Assembly: GCA_009837725.1 (NCBI GenBank)
Contig: VXSY01000231.1
Coordinates: forward strand, 1-33,243
Length of the DNA stretch: 33,243 nucleotides
Origin: Gammaproteobacteria bacterium
GTDB lineage: Bacteria; Pseudomonadota; Gammaproteobacteria; Pseudomonadales; Azotimanducaceae
Reading direction: 5' to 3'
Under the pieces are notes generated by a model. That model searched no databases. It worked only from the letters and a program-made list of their open reading frames with translations, and had not been told where the DNA came from. This document shows positions 1 to 8,785 of this stretch, one piece after another. The position numbers were made by a program, and so were the translations under genes. Within the stretch, counting starts at the first letter, position 1. The number at the start of each line of letters is the position of its first letter.

Positions 1-133
1 GTCCCCATCGGATCCTCGTGAAACAAGGGGTTATGCATTTTGTTCCATGCGAGGGGCAGGGATCTTGCCCTGCGTCACCAGCGTCCGTTGTCGGGGCTTG
101 GGTTTGGCGGCTAGCCGTGGTGGAATCTCTTGC

Positions 134-2281
134 ATGGGCGGACTGAAGCTTCGCGACTCCGTGACGGCGCTGCGGGGTGTGGGCCCGGGCTCCGCAAAGC
201 GGCTTGCTCGCCTCGGCATCGCCGAAATCCGAGACCTATTGCTGCATCTGCCGCTCAGATACCAAGACCGCACGCGGACGACGCCACTCGGCGAACTCGC
301 GGCCGGCACCGAATGCCTCGTCGCCGGGGAAGTCTTGGGCGCCGACGTGAACTACGGGCGCCGCCGTTCGCTGCTCGTGCGCCTGCAGGACGACAGCGGC
401 CGGCTGGCCATGCGCTTGTTCCATTACTCGCGGGGCCAGCGGGAATCGTTTGCGCCCGGCGCCTGGGTACGGTGCTTCGGTGCCGTGCGGATGGGACCTA
501 TGGGTCTCGAGATGGTGCATCCCGAGTACCGCCTGTTTCCGTCCGAACCACCGCCGCCGGCACCCGAACTGACGCCCGTGTACCGCCAAACCGAAGGCAT
601 CGCCACCGCTCGCCTCGCGGGATGGATCGAGGCGGCGCTGGCGGACGTTGACGAGGAGTTCGGCATCCCACTGCCGGACCAGGACTTCCCGTTGCTGCTC
701 GACGCGCTCCGCTGCGTCCACGGCAGGGCCGTGGACGAGGGCGATGTCGAGGACGGTGAGGCGCGCACGGCACGGCTTGCCGCCGCTCGCCGCCGCATCG
801 TCCTGGACGAGCTGCTCGCGCACTATCTGGTGATGAGGCGCCGTCGTGCAGCAAGGGGTGGCCTCGCGACCACCCCACTGCCACCGACAAGGCAGCTAGG
901 ACGCGAACTGCTGCGCAACCTGGGCTTTCGCCTCACCGGCGCCCAGGCGCGCGTGGCGCGGGATGTGCTGAACGACCTCGCCTCGAACGTGCCCATGATG
1001 CGACTGCTGCAAGGCGATGTGGGTTCGGGCAAGACGGTCATCGCCGCATTTGCCGCCATTCGCGCTGCGGAACACGGCTGCCAGACGGCGCTCATGGCGC
1101 CCACCGAAATCCTTGCCGAACAACATTTCGAGACGTTCAGCGCCTGGCTCGGTCCCCTCGGGATTGGCGTCGGTCTCTTGACCGGGCGGCTTGCCGCAGC
1201 GGAACGACGAGCTCGGCTCGCGGCGGTGGCCGCCGGCGAAGACCTTGTGGTGGTGGGTACGCATGCCCTGTTTCAGTCTGGCGTCGAGTTCCAGAGGCTC
1301 GCTCTCGCCATCGTCGACGAGCAACACCGCTTTGGCGTCGAGCAGCGCATGATGCTGCGGCACAAGGGGGAAGTGCCCCACCACTTGGTGATGACCGCCA
1401 CGCCCATCCCCCGCACGCTGACGATGGCGCTCTACGCCGACATGGATGTCTCGGTCATCGACGAGCTGCCGCCCGGTCGTCAGGCCGTGCGAACTCGGGT
1501 GGTGGCCATGTCGCGACGAAACGACGTGATCGCCCACGTCGGTCAAGCCGTGGTGGCTGGCGCGCAGGTGTATTGGGTCTGCACGGTAATCGACGATCAG
1601 GAAGGCGAGACGAACGGCGGCGGGCAACCGACCACGGAGGCGACGGCAACTCGGCAGGCATCTAGCAATCTGGGCTTGGGGTTCCCGCCGCGAGACCCCG
1701 AGCGAGCCGCCACCACGACCTTCGACGAACTGCAGGAACTCCTGCCGAACGTGCGCTCCGCCCTTGTACATGGGCGCCTGCCAGCGACGGAGAAAGCAGC
1801 CGCCATGGCCGCATTCAAGGCCGGCGAGATCGACCTCCTGGTGGCAACGACGGTTATCGAAGTGGGCGTGGATGTGCCCAACGCCTCCCTCATGGTGATC
1901 GACAACGCCGAGCGACTGGGCCTCGCCCAGCTTCACCAACTACGCGGCCGCGTCGGCCGCGGCAGCGCCCGCAGCGACTGCGTGCTGCTCTACCAACCGC
2001 CGCTGTCGGAAGTGGCAACGCAACGCCTAGCGGTGCTGCGCAACACGAACGACGGCTTCGCAATCGCCGAGAAGGACCTCGAACTGCGCGGCCCCGGCGA
2101 CATCCTGGGCACGCGCCAAACCGGCGAGCAAGCGTTCCGCATCGCGGACCTGGCCGAGGACGCCGCCCTGGTCCCGATCGCCACCCGCATCGGCGACGCC
2201 CTCCCAGACTCCGCCGAACTCGCGGGACAAATCACCTCCACTTGGGCCTTTGGCGCAGAGGCGGACTACCCCGAGATGTGA
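134..2281 (+). CDS. recG: ATP-dependent DNA helicase RecG
   Basis: Branch-migrating helicase that remodels stalled replication forks and Holliday junctions. The ATG at 134 was chosen because the protein then opens with the conserved helix-hairpin region (LRGVGPGSAKRLARLGI). The earlier in-frame ATG at 47 adds 29 residues without family character. From that start it is 715 aa, slightly longer than the roughly 690 aa usual for the family. Visible parts are the N-terminal wedge/OB region, TPVYRQTEGI near residue 150, Walker A GDVGSGKT (294-301), the DEQH box (395-398), MTATPIPRTL, and the C-terminal helicase motifs QLRGRVGRG and LELRGPGDILGTRQTG. An unusual Gly/Thr/Ala-rich stretch lies at about residues 490-529, between the YWVCTVIDD strand and FDELQELLP, where the family normally has a short loop. 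The Shine-Dalgarno is weak. Identification is secure; only the start is uncertain. Confidence 0.96.
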   Translation: MGGLKLRDSVTALRGVGPGSAKRLARLGIAEIRDLLLHLPLRYQDRTRTTPLGELAAGTECLVAGEVLGADVNYGRRRSLLVRLQDDSGRLAMRLFHYSRGQRESFAPGAWVRCFGAVRMGPMGLEMVHPEYRLFPSEPPPPAPELTPVYRQTEGIATARLAGWIEAALADVDEEFGIPLPDQDFPLLLDALRCVHGRAVDEGDVEDGEARTARLAAARRRIVLDELLAHYLVMRRRRAARGGLATTPLPPTRQLGRELLRNLGFRLTGAQARVARDVLNDLASNVPMMRLLQGDVGSGKTVIAAFAAIRAAEHGCQTALMAPTEILAEQHFETFSAWLGPLGIGVGLLTGRLAAAERRARLAAVAAGEDLVVVGTHALFQSGVEFQRLALAIVDEQHRFGVEQRMMLRHKGEVPHHLVMTATPIPRTLTMALYADMDVSVIDELPPGRQAVRTRVVAMSRRNDVIAHVGQAVVAGAQVYWVCTVIDDQEGETNGGGQPTTEATATRQASSNLGLGFPPRDPERAATTTFDELQELLPNVRSALVHGRLPATEKAAAMAAFKAGEIDLLVATTVIEVGVDVPNASLMVIDNAERLGLAQLHQLRGRVGRGSARSDCVLLYQPPLSEVATQRLAVLRNTNDGFAIAEKDLELRGPGDILGTRQTGEQAFRIADLAEDAALVPIATRIGDALPDSAELAGQITSTWAFGAEADYPEM

Positions 2282-2472
2282 CGCGACGCTTTCTGCGACG
2301 CAAGATCATGGACGTGGGGCTGGGGATCAGACTCAAAGCGCCAGCGGGTTGGGCGGCGCAAGCCAGGGTCAGCGATGTCTTGTTCCGCCTTCACCAGAGC
2401 TTGTGGCGCGAGCGCCGCCTTTGTGTGCGCGAAAGTACAATGGCGTTTTCGTCCTTGTTCACGCTGCGATGC

Positions 2473-2477
2473 AGGAG
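2473..2477 (+). promoter_or_regulatory. Shine-Dalgarno AGGAG that sets the gpmI start
   Basis: AGGAG lies 6 nt before the ATG at 2484. It decides the start against the in-frame ATG at 2469 and the ATG/GTG codons further upstream, which would add residues unrelated to the enzyme family. Confidence 0.75.
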
Positions 2478-2483
2478 CCATTG

Positions 2484-4049
2484 ATGCCGACAGATGTGCC
2501 GCCAACTGTCCTTCTGGTCGTCCTTGACGGTTGGGGGCATGCCCAGGCGCCGGTGGAGCCGGGGCAGCGCGAGAACGCTATCGCTGCCGCGCACACGCCG
2601 GTTTGGGATCGGCTGTGGGCGCATGCGCCGAACACCCTGCTGTCGGCATCGTCGGAGGATGTGGGGTTGCCTGCGGGGCAGATGGGCAACTCCGAAGTCG
2701 GGCACATGAATCTGGGTGCCGGACGCGTTATGCGTCAGGACCTCACGCGCATCGATCACGCCATCGCCACGGGCGATTTCTTTGCGAATCCGGCGCTGGA
2801 AGGTGCCATCGATGCCTCGCTGGCAACCGGCGGTGCATTGCATGTGCTCGGGCTGTTGTCGCCGGGGGGCGTTCACAGCCACGAAGACCAGATCGCGGCG
2901 TTCGTCACCCATGCGACCAAACGGGGGGTCAAGGTCCGTCTGCATGCGTTCCTCGATGGCAGGGACACGCCGCCGCAAAGCGCGGCACGGTCCCTCAAAC
3001 GCTTCGAGCAAGACTTCCCCGGTACCATCGCCTCGATTGCGGGGCGCTATTACCCGATGGATCGCGACCGGCATTGGGACCGCGTCGAGCGCGCATACGA
3101 CACGCTTGTGCGCGGCGAAGCGGCATTCGCGTTCTCGGGCCCCACGGCCGCGCTGGAAGCCGCCTACGAGCGTGGCGAAACCGACGAATTCGTGCAGCCG
3201 ACACTGGTGGGGGTGGATGGCCAACCGGGCATTGCCGACGGCGATGCCGTCGTCTTCATGAACTTCCGCGCCGACCGCGCTCGTCAGCTCAGCCAAGCCT
3301 TCCTCGCCGAGGACTTCGACGGTTTCAGCCGCCAACGTGTCGGTCTCGGCGCCTTCGTCACGCTCACTCGCTATGCGGACGACATCGACGCCCCTTGCGC
3401 GTTCGACAACGAAGTGCCGAGCCACACCTTCGGCGAAGTGCTCGCCAGCCTTGGCAAGACCCAGCTTCGCATCGCCGAGACGGAGAAATACGCTCACGTC
3501 ACATTCTTCTTCTCAGGGGGCAGAGAAGAGCCGTTCTCCGGGGAAAGCCGCGTGCTGGTGCCCTCGCCCTCTGTACCCACCTACGATCTCGCCCCAGCCA
3601 TGTCTGCCCGCGAGGTAACCGACCGCCTAGTCGCGGCGATCGAGGCGGGCGAGTTCGACGCCATCGTCTGCAACTTCGCCGGCGGCGACATGGTGGGACA
3701 CACCGGCGTCTTCGACGCCGCCGTGCAGGCGGTGGAAACCATCGACGAGTGCCTCGGCCGCATCGAAGCTGCGCTGAAGCGAACCGGCTCCACCTGCCTC
3801 ATCACCGCCGACCATGGCAACGTCGAACGCATGGTCGACCACCTGAGCGAGCAGCCGCACACGGCGCACACCTCATCGCCGGTACCGCTCGTGTACCTTG
3901 GCCCCGAGGAGCTGAGGTTCTCCCAAGGCGGCACACTTGCCGACGTTGCCCCGACCCTGCTCACGCTCATGGGCATACCGGTGCCGAAGGAGATGACCGG
4001 GCGGCCCTTGTCCCACTGCGTTGCAGCGTGGCGTCAGAGTGCCGGTTGA
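2484..4049 (+). CDS. gpmI: 2,3-bisphosphoglycerate-independent phosphoglycerate mutase
   Basis: Cytoplasmic glycolytic and gluconeogenic enzyme interconverting 3- and 2-phosphoglycerate through a phosphoserine intermediate, dependent on two manganese ions. The 521-aa product matches the usual length of about 510-515 aa. It begins with VLLVVLDGWG (metal ligand D15). The catalytic serine is S70 in GQMGNSEVGH. The insert domain has FLDGRDTPP and ISIAGRYY-like (SIAGRYYPMDRDRHWDR) motifs, and the metal site near the C-terminus has TADHGNVE followed by PHTAHTSSPVP. It is followed with overlap by an EnvC-type gene, an arrangement commonly seen in gammaproteobacteria, so the two are probably co-transcribed. 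The 200-nt gap after recG may hold its promoter. No oddities were seen. Confidence 0.97.
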   Translation: MPTDVPPTVLLVVLDGWGHAQAPVEPGQRENAIAAAHTPVWDRLWAHAPNTLLSASSEDVGLPAGQMGNSEVGHMNLGAGRVMRQDLTRIDHAIATGDFFANPALEGAIDASLATGGALHVLGLLSPGGVHSHEDQIAAFVTHATKRGVKVRLHAFLDGRDTPPQSAARSLKRFEQDFPGTIASIAGRYYPMDRDRHWDRVERAYDTLVRGEAAFAFSGPTAALEAAYERGETDEFVQPTLVGVDGQPGIADGDAVVFMNFRADRARQLSQAFLAEDFDGFSRQRVGLGAFVTLTRYADDIDAPCAFDNEVPSHTFGEVLASLGKTQLRIAETEKYAHVTFFFSGGREEPFSGESRVLVPSPSVPTYDLAPAMSAREVTDRLVAAIEAGEFDAIVCNFAGGDMVGHTGVFDAAVQAVETIDECLGRIEAALKRTGSTCLITADHGNVERMVDHLSEQPHTAHTSSPVPLVYLGPEELRFSQGGTLADVAPTLLTLMGIPVPKEMTGRPLSHCVAAWRQSAG

Positions 4050-5205
4050 AAGGCTCGGGGCCCTGCTGCTCGCTGGGTTGGTCATCCTCGTCGCGACCGC
4101 AGCGCGAGGAGAGGATGCGGAAACCCGGCGCCAGCTTGGCGACGTGGTGGAGCAACTCAACGCCCTAGACACCTGGCTCACCGACGCCGACCGGCGCATG
4201 GCCAAGCAACAGCAGGAACTCGCGCAAGCGGACCGGCGCATCGACGAGTTCACGCGACAGATGCGCGAACTCACCCGCAAACAAGCGCAGGCTTCGGTGC
4301 GCGTGCAGTCGGTGCAGGACGAGCGCGCCGCATTGGAGGCTCAGCGAGTGGAGCAGGCGCAGCGCATCGCCCAGCACATCCGCGACGCATGGCGCCACCC
4401 ACCCCGTGATTTCCTCAAGGCTCTGCTGAATCACGAAGACCCGGACGAGTTCGACCGCGCCGTGCGGATGCATGGCCATTTCGCGCGGGCAAGGGCCGAG
4501 TCGCTGGCTTCGTTTCGCGCCACCCTCGAGGCACTCGCCGACAACGCCGACCGTGCCGCCGGCGAGCAGCTCGTTCTCACCCAGGCGCGCACTTCCTTGC
4601 AGGAACGCCGCCAGGCGCTAGTGCAAACACGCTCCGACCGTCAACAGGCCGTCGACCTCCTGCAAGCCGAGCGGAGCGACCGCGCCGCCTTGCGCGAGCG
4701 CCTTGGGCGCGACCGGCAACGGCTCGAATCCCTTTTGACCGCCTTGGCACAGCGACCCGTGTCGGACCCGGCGTCCCGCGACGTGCCGCCGGCGCTATCC
4801 GGGCTTGACCTTGTGGAGTCGCGCGGCAAGTTGCCCTGGCCCGTGCAAGGCGAGATCGTCAATCGTTTCGGCCAGAACCGCGCCGGCGGCCGCATGACGT
4901 GGGAAGGCGTGCAGTTCAGCGCCTCCCCCGGCGAAGACGTGATCGCCGTGGCCAACGGCCGCGTCGTGTTCGCGGAATGGCTGCGCGGCTTTGGCCTGCT
5001 CACCATCGTCGATCACGGCAACGGCCACATGTCGCTCTACGGCCACAGCGACGCCATCTACAAGAAGGAAGGCGACTGGGTATCCGGCGGCGAAGCCATT
5101 GCCTCTGCCGGCCAGAGCGGCGGTCGAGCCGACGTGGGCGTCTATTTCGAAGTCCGTGCCGACGGTGAACCGACGGACCCTATGACATGGCTCGGCAGCC
5201 CGTGA
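4021..5205 (+). CDS. envC: EnvC-like murein hydrolase activator (degenerate LytM domain)
   Basis: Predicted periplasmic activator of the cell-division amidases rather than a peptidase itself. Layout of the 394-aa product: signal peptide (GALLLAGLVILVATAARG, about residues 12-30), a long heptad-rich coiled coil rich in Q, R and E (about 35-250), and a C-terminal LytM/M23 domain (about 270-394). The zinc ligands of active LytM enzymes are missing. The place of the H-x-G-x-D motif reads WEGVQFS, and the HLHFEVR motif reads VGVYFEVR. This loss is typical of EnvC, which activates AmiA/AmiB without cutting peptidoglycan. The start is either TTG 4021 (overlapping gpmI by 29 nt) or GTG 4039 (overlap 11 nt). 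Neither has a clear ribosome-binding site, consistent with translational coupling to gpmI. Confidence 0.88.
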   Translation: MQRGVRVPVERLGALLLAGLVILVATAARGEDAETRRQLGDVVEQLNALDTWLTDADRRMAKQQQELAQADRRIDEFTRQMRELTRKQAQASVRVQSVQDERAALEAQRVEQAQRIAQHIRDAWRHPPRDFLKALLNHEDPDEFDRAVRMHGHFARARAESLASFRATLEALADNADRAAGEQLVLTQARTSLQERRQALVQTRSDRQQAVDLLQAERSDRAALRERLGRDRQRLESLLTALAQRPVSDPASRDVPPALSGLDLVESRGKLPWPVQGEIVNRFGQNRAGGRMTWEGVQFSASPGEDVIAVANGRVVFAEWLRGFGLLTIVDHGNGHMSLYGHSDAIYKKEGDWVSGGEAIASAGQSGGRADVGVYFEVRADGEPTDPMTWLGSP

Positions 5206-5250
5206 GGCACGGGCCGTGGCGTGATCTGACGTTTTTCGACTGAGGCGACC

Positions 5251-6489
5251 TCACTCCACCGCCGCGTACACCATGTTCTGCAGCGTTTGTTGAATCCAAG
5301 GTGGTGAGCCGATGCGTTGGGGCATGAATATGGCCACCAGATCCAAGTTGGGATCGATCCAGAAGAAGGTGCCGGCGGCGCCGCCCCAGTAGTAGCTGCC
5401 GGGGGTGAGGGTGCTGCGGGAGGGGCCGGCTGGAGCGATGGCGAAGCCGAGGCCGAAGCCGTCGCCGCCCGCCGAGTCGCCCGCGGCGAGGAGATTCGTG
5501 GTCATCAGGGCAACCGTGGCGGGGCTCAGAATCCTTGCGCCGTCGAACGAGCCGCCACTCGCGAGCATCAGGCAGAAGCGCATGTAGTTGTCGGCGGTCA
5601 TCACGAGGCCCCCGCCGCCGGAGAGGAAGGTGACATCCCGGAACTCCGGGTCCTCGCGCGGCGAGTCCTGGACGATCACCTCGCCGTCCGTGACGTGGTG
5701 ATCTGTCCCGAATCGCTTTAACGCCGCATCCGGCACGTCGAAGTAGGAATCGTCCATGCCTAGAGGCGAGAACAATCGGTCCTCGAAAAACCCATCGAGC
5801 GGCTGGCCGCTGACCCTCTCCACTAGGTGGCCGAGCACGTCGGAGGAGAATCCGTAGTGCCAGCGCGAACCGGGCTCGAACAGCAGCGGAATGTCGGCGA
5901 GTTTCAGGACCAGCTCCCGCGTGTCGTGGGTGAGATAGTCCCAATCGTCGATCAGCTTGGCCTCGCGATACATGCGGTCCACCGGCGTATCGCCGTAGTA
6001 GCCATACGTCAAGCCCGAGGTGTGCATCAGGAGGTGTCGGGCAGTCACAGCGGTGCTCGCCGGCACTTGCTCCCCGTCCTCCAACACCTTCAGTTCCTTC
6101 CACTCCGGGAAGTGCATGGCAACCGGCGCATCCAGCAGCAGCTTGCCGTCCTCAACCAGCGTCATCGCCGCAACGCTGGTGATGGGCTTGGTCATGGAGT
6201 AGATGCGCATGAGCGAATCCATCTCGAGCGGAGCGCCGGTTTCGACATCCAAGGTTCCGACGGCGTGCTCAAACACCACGCTGCCCCGGCGGGCGATCAT
6301 GGCCAGCATTCCGGGGAACTCCCCTTGCGCCACCAAGCTGTCCATCCGTTCCGCCACCCGCGCCAGCCGAGACTCGGACATGCCAACTTCGGCGGGTGCC
6401 ACACGCGGCAGTTCGCCTGCGCACAAGGCGCCAGCAAGTACCGCAAACGACGAGATGGCGGCCACGCGGCCAGCAATGCGGTAGCCCAT
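5251..6489 (-). CDS. beta-lactamase-family serine hydrolase (class C / esterase type)
   Basis: Secreted serine hydrolase of the PF00144 family, which includes class C beta-lactamases, DD-peptidases and EstB-like esterases. The substrate cannot be told from sequence. From the ATG at 6489 the product is 412 aa. The start is supported by a strong purine-rich Shine-Dalgarno (GGGAGGGAG about 7 nt upstream); an upstream in-frame ATG at 6540 would spoil the signal peptide. Signal peptide: about residues 1-25 (VAAISSFAVLAGALCAG). Catalytic S98-x-x-K101 is in IYSMTKPI, the second-motif tyrosine is Y212 in WHYGFSSDVLG, and the third motif is YYWGGAAGT near the C-terminus. The EstB-like YGFSSD arrangement argues for an esterase/transesterase more than an antibiotic-resistance enzyme. 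It is convergent with envC and divergent from the TPR gene, sharing a 59-nt promoter region. Confidence 0.9.
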   Translation of the reverse strand: MGYRIAGRVAAISSFAVLAGALCAGELPRVAPAEVGMSESRLARVAERMDSLVAQGEFPGMLAMIARRGSVVFEHAVGTLDVETGAPLEMDSLMRIYSMTKPITSVAAMTLVEDGKLLLDAPVAMHFPEWKELKVLEDGEQVPASTAVTARHLLMHTSGLTYGYYGDTPVDRMYREAKLIDDWDYLTHDTRELVLKLADIPLLFEPGSRWHYGFSSDVLGHLVERVSGQPLDGFFEDRLFSPLGMDDSYFDVPDAALKRFGTDHHVTDGEVIVQDSPREDPEFRDVTFLSGGGGLVMTADNYMRFCLMLASGGSFDGARILSPATVALMTTNLLAAGDSAGGDGFGLGFAIAPAGPSRSTLTPGSYYWGGAAGTFFWIDPNLDLVAIFMPQRIGSPPWIQQTLQNMVYAAVE

Positions 6490-6548
6490 CAGACTCTCCC
6501 TCCCTAGCGAGCGCTCAAGTCTGACGCATCGCCGGAACACCCACCATA

Positions 6549-8468
6549 ATGCGACCTGTGGACGTCACGGCAGAACTCCATCGCGCCGCCGAATCGCTGC
6601 GAGCGGGACAGGCCGCCAGAGCGAAGCGGGCGGCGCAGGGTGTGCTCGCGGTGGAGCCCAGCAACGCCAAGGCCCGGCACCTGCTAGGTGCCGCATACGC
6701 CCGCGAGGGCGACCTGCCAAGCGCCATCGAACACCTGCAAACCGCTGCGCGAGCGATGCCGCGGCAGCATGCCGTGACGGCAGACCTCGCCGCCGCCTGG
6801 CAACGGCACGCAGATGGTCTGTTTGTCGAAGGCCGGGACGACGACGCCCGCGCAGCGCAGCGTGAAGCGATTTCCTGCGACCCGTTCTTCCCCAACATCC
6901 GCGCGGCGATCCAGGCCGGCGCCGAAGGCCGCCTGCGCGACGCCGAAACCGGCTACCGAGACGTGCTCAAGGCGGACCCGAACCACATCCACGCCCTCGT
7001 GGGCCTCGCCAACATCGCAATCGATCGCAACGCGCCGGACGACGCCGAGCGCCTGCTCGGGCGGGCCACGTCGGTCTCCGCCAACGTCAGCCATGTGCAT
7101 CGTGCTCTAGCCCGTCTAGCCATGAGCCGGTCGAGATTCCCGGAGGCCGAGGCTGCGGCACAGCGCGCGGTGGAGCTGAACCCCGAGCTCGCCGAGAGCT
7201 GGACGACGTTGGGCACGGTGCTGGCGTGGGGCCTGAAGCAGGCAGAAGCGGCCGCCGCGTTCGAGCGGGCGCTGGCGATCAACCCGAAGCAGCCACGGGT
7301 GCATCTCTCGCTCGGCCACGTCCACAAGGCGCTCGGCAACTCGGATGCGAGCATCCGCGCCTACCGAAACGCTGTGGGTGCCGACGCCGGTCTCGGCGAG
7401 GCGTGGTGGAGCCTTGCGGACCTCAAGACCTATCGCTTCACCGACGCAGAACGGAGCGCTATGCAGGCGGCGCAGGAACGCAAGGACCTGTTCGGCCGCG
7501 ACCGCGCTGCGCTCCATTTCGCCCTCGGCAAGGCGTTCGAGGACGGCGGCGAGGTGGACCAAGCGTTCGAGCACTACCGTCGCGGCAACGACCTGAGAGC
7601 GAGCCACGAGTCGTTCAACGTGGAACGGTTCGAGGCTCAGTGCCGGCGTTTGTGCCTGGCATTTACGGCGACCGAACTTGCCGAGAAGCAGGGAACGCAG
7701 GAGACGCGGCGGCGCACCGGGGTCGCTCCGTCCCCTACGCCCATCTTCGTCATCGGCCTGCCCCGTTCCGGCTCCACGCTCGTGGATCAGATCCTCTCGT
7801 CCCACAGCCGCGTGCAAGGGACCATGGAACTGCCGCATGTGCTGGGCTACGTGCGCGAGCTCGAACGCGGCGCCGGCTACCCGGATGCCGCGGTGCAGAT
7901 GACGCCCGAGGACTTGCGCGCCTTGGGCGACCGCTACCTCGCGGAAACCGCCTCCCATCGCGGTGACGCCCCATACTTCGTGGACAAGATGCCCAACAAC
8001 TTCCTCCACGTCGGCCTCATCGCCTGCATGTTGCCGCAGGCACGGTTCGTGGACACCCGCCGCCATCCCTTGGGCTGTGCCTTGAGCATCTACAAGCAGA
8101 ACTTCGCCCGCGGCCAATCCTTCAGCTATCGCCTGGACACCCTCGCCGCCTACTACAAGGGCTATCTCGAAATGATGCGCCACTGGCAGGACGTGCTGCC
8201 GGGCCGTATCCACCGCGTCATCTACGAGCGCATGGTGGACGACACCGAAGCCGAAACCCGCCGCCTCCTCGACCACTGCGACCTGCCTTTCGAGGAATCG
8301 TGCCTGCGCTTTTTCGAAACCGACCGCGTGGTCCGCACCGCGAGCGCCGAACAGGTGCGGCAACCCATCTACACCGACGCCAAGGAACACTGGCAAGCCT
8401 TCCGGCCGCAACTCGCGCCTCTCGAATCGGCCCTCGGCAATGCACTGGAAACGTGGGATACGTTCTGA
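6549..8468 (+). CDS. TPR-repeat sulfotransferase
   Basis: Two-part protein of 639 aa. The N-terminal half (about residues 1-340) consists of tandem tetratricopeptide repeats, recognisable from recurring patterns such as AESWTTLGTVLAWGLKQAEA and HLSLGHVHKALGNSDASI. The C-terminal part is a Sulfotransfer_3-type domain that transfers sulfate from PAPS to an acceptor. The 5'-phosphosulfate loop LPRSGSTL is at residues 404-411, and the 3'-phosphate-binding region is near residue 505 (RFVDTRRHPLGCALSIYKQ). This fusion is widespread in marine proteobacteria, and the acceptor (carbohydrate, lipid or protein tyrosine) is unknown. The ATG at 6549 lacks a convincing Shine-Dalgarno. It has no signal peptide, so it is presumably cytoplasmic. 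It shares a short divergent intergenic region with the serine hydrolase. Confidence 0.9.
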   Translation: MRPVDVTAELHRAAESLRAGQAARAKRAAQGVLAVEPSNAKARHLLGAAYAREGDLPSAIEHLQTAARAMPRQHAVTADLAAAWQRHADGLFVEGRDDDARAAQREAISCDPFFPNIRAAIQAGAEGRLRDAETGYRDVLKADPNHIHALVGLANIAIDRNAPDDAERLLGRATSVSANVSHVHRALARLAMSRSRFPEAEAAAQRAVELNPELAESWTTLGTVLAWGLKQAEAAAAFERALAINPKQPRVHLSLGHVHKALGNSDASIRAYRNAVGADAGLGEAWWSLADLKTYRFTDAERSAMQAAQERKDLFGRDRAALHFALGKAFEDGGEVDQAFEHYRRGNDLRASHESFNVERFEAQCRRLCLAFTATELAEKQGTQETRRRTGVAPSPTPIFVIGLPRSGSTLVDQILSSHSRVQGTMELPHVLGYVRELERGAGYPDAAVQMTPEDLRALGDRYLAETASHRGDAPYFVDKMPNNFLHVGLIACMLPQARFVDTRRHPLGCALSIYKQNFARGQSFSYRLDTLAAYYKGYLEMMRHWQDVLPGRIHRVIYERMVDDTEAETRRLLDHCDLPFEESCLRFFETDRVVRTASAEQVRQPIYTDAKEHWQAFRPQLAPLESALGNALETWDTF

Positions 8469-8678
8469 GCAAACCTCTGTCGACGTCTCGGGAGTGCGTG
8501 CCCTTCTCTCAAACGGAACAAGCCCCTCAACTCCTTGATTTTCGCAAAATAGTGCTTCTAAGCCGAGCCAACACCACCGTGCCGGCTGGATGGCGCCGTG
8601 TGAAGCGCCTCGAAGCGAGGGCCTTGTACGCTCCTCCCGCCGAAGGCGAAGCAACCAAGGGCCTGAAGCTGCAACCAG

Positions 8679-8716
8679 CCTCTCCCCCGCGAGACGGGCC
8701 CTGTCAGGGGGCGAGG
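8679..8716. repeat. large imperfect hairpin upstream of the TonB receptor
   Basis: CCTCTCCCCC (8679-8688) can pair with GGGGGCGAGG (8707-8716) at nine of ten positions around an 18-nt loop that itself contains GGGCCC. It has no T-run, so it is not a classic intrinsic terminator. It could end the upstream transcript with Rho or serve a regulatory role. The remainder of the 317-nt gap 8469-8785 shows no gene. Confidence 0.4.
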
Positions 8717-8727
8717 AACCGGGGGTG

Positions 8728-8755
8728 TTGCTTCCCAAGCGTGGTGGTGTACATT
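8728..8755 (+). promoter_or_regulatory. possible sigma70 promoter of the TonB-dependent receptor
   Basis: TTGCTT (8728-8733) and TACATT (8750-8755) are separated by 16 nt. They would place the transcript start about 25 nt before the ATG at 8786. Each box matches consensus at four positions. This is assignment by eye only. Confidence 0.3.
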
Positions 8756-8785
8756 GCCGCAGTCCCGCTGTCGGCTGGAGGAACC

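Noticed and set aside
2531-4168. Plus-strand 545-aa frame overlapping gpmI
   Set aside because: Arg-rich alternate-frame translation of gpmI.
5206-5250. Short inverted repeat CACGG-G-CCGTG as a terminator between convergent genes
   Set aside because: A one-base loop is sterically impossible and the remaining four-bp stem is too weak, although TTTTT follows about 15 nt later.
7116-8738. Long minus-strand frame (540 aa) opposite the sulfotransferase
   Set aside because: Shadow frame in GC-rich DNA; its translation has no domain pattern while the plus strand has clear PAPS-binding motifs.
8300-8785. N-terminal extension of the TonB receptor frame
   Set aside because: It overlaps the sulfotransferase 3' end, has no receptor character, and the GGAGGA-led ATG at 8786 begins a signal peptide.
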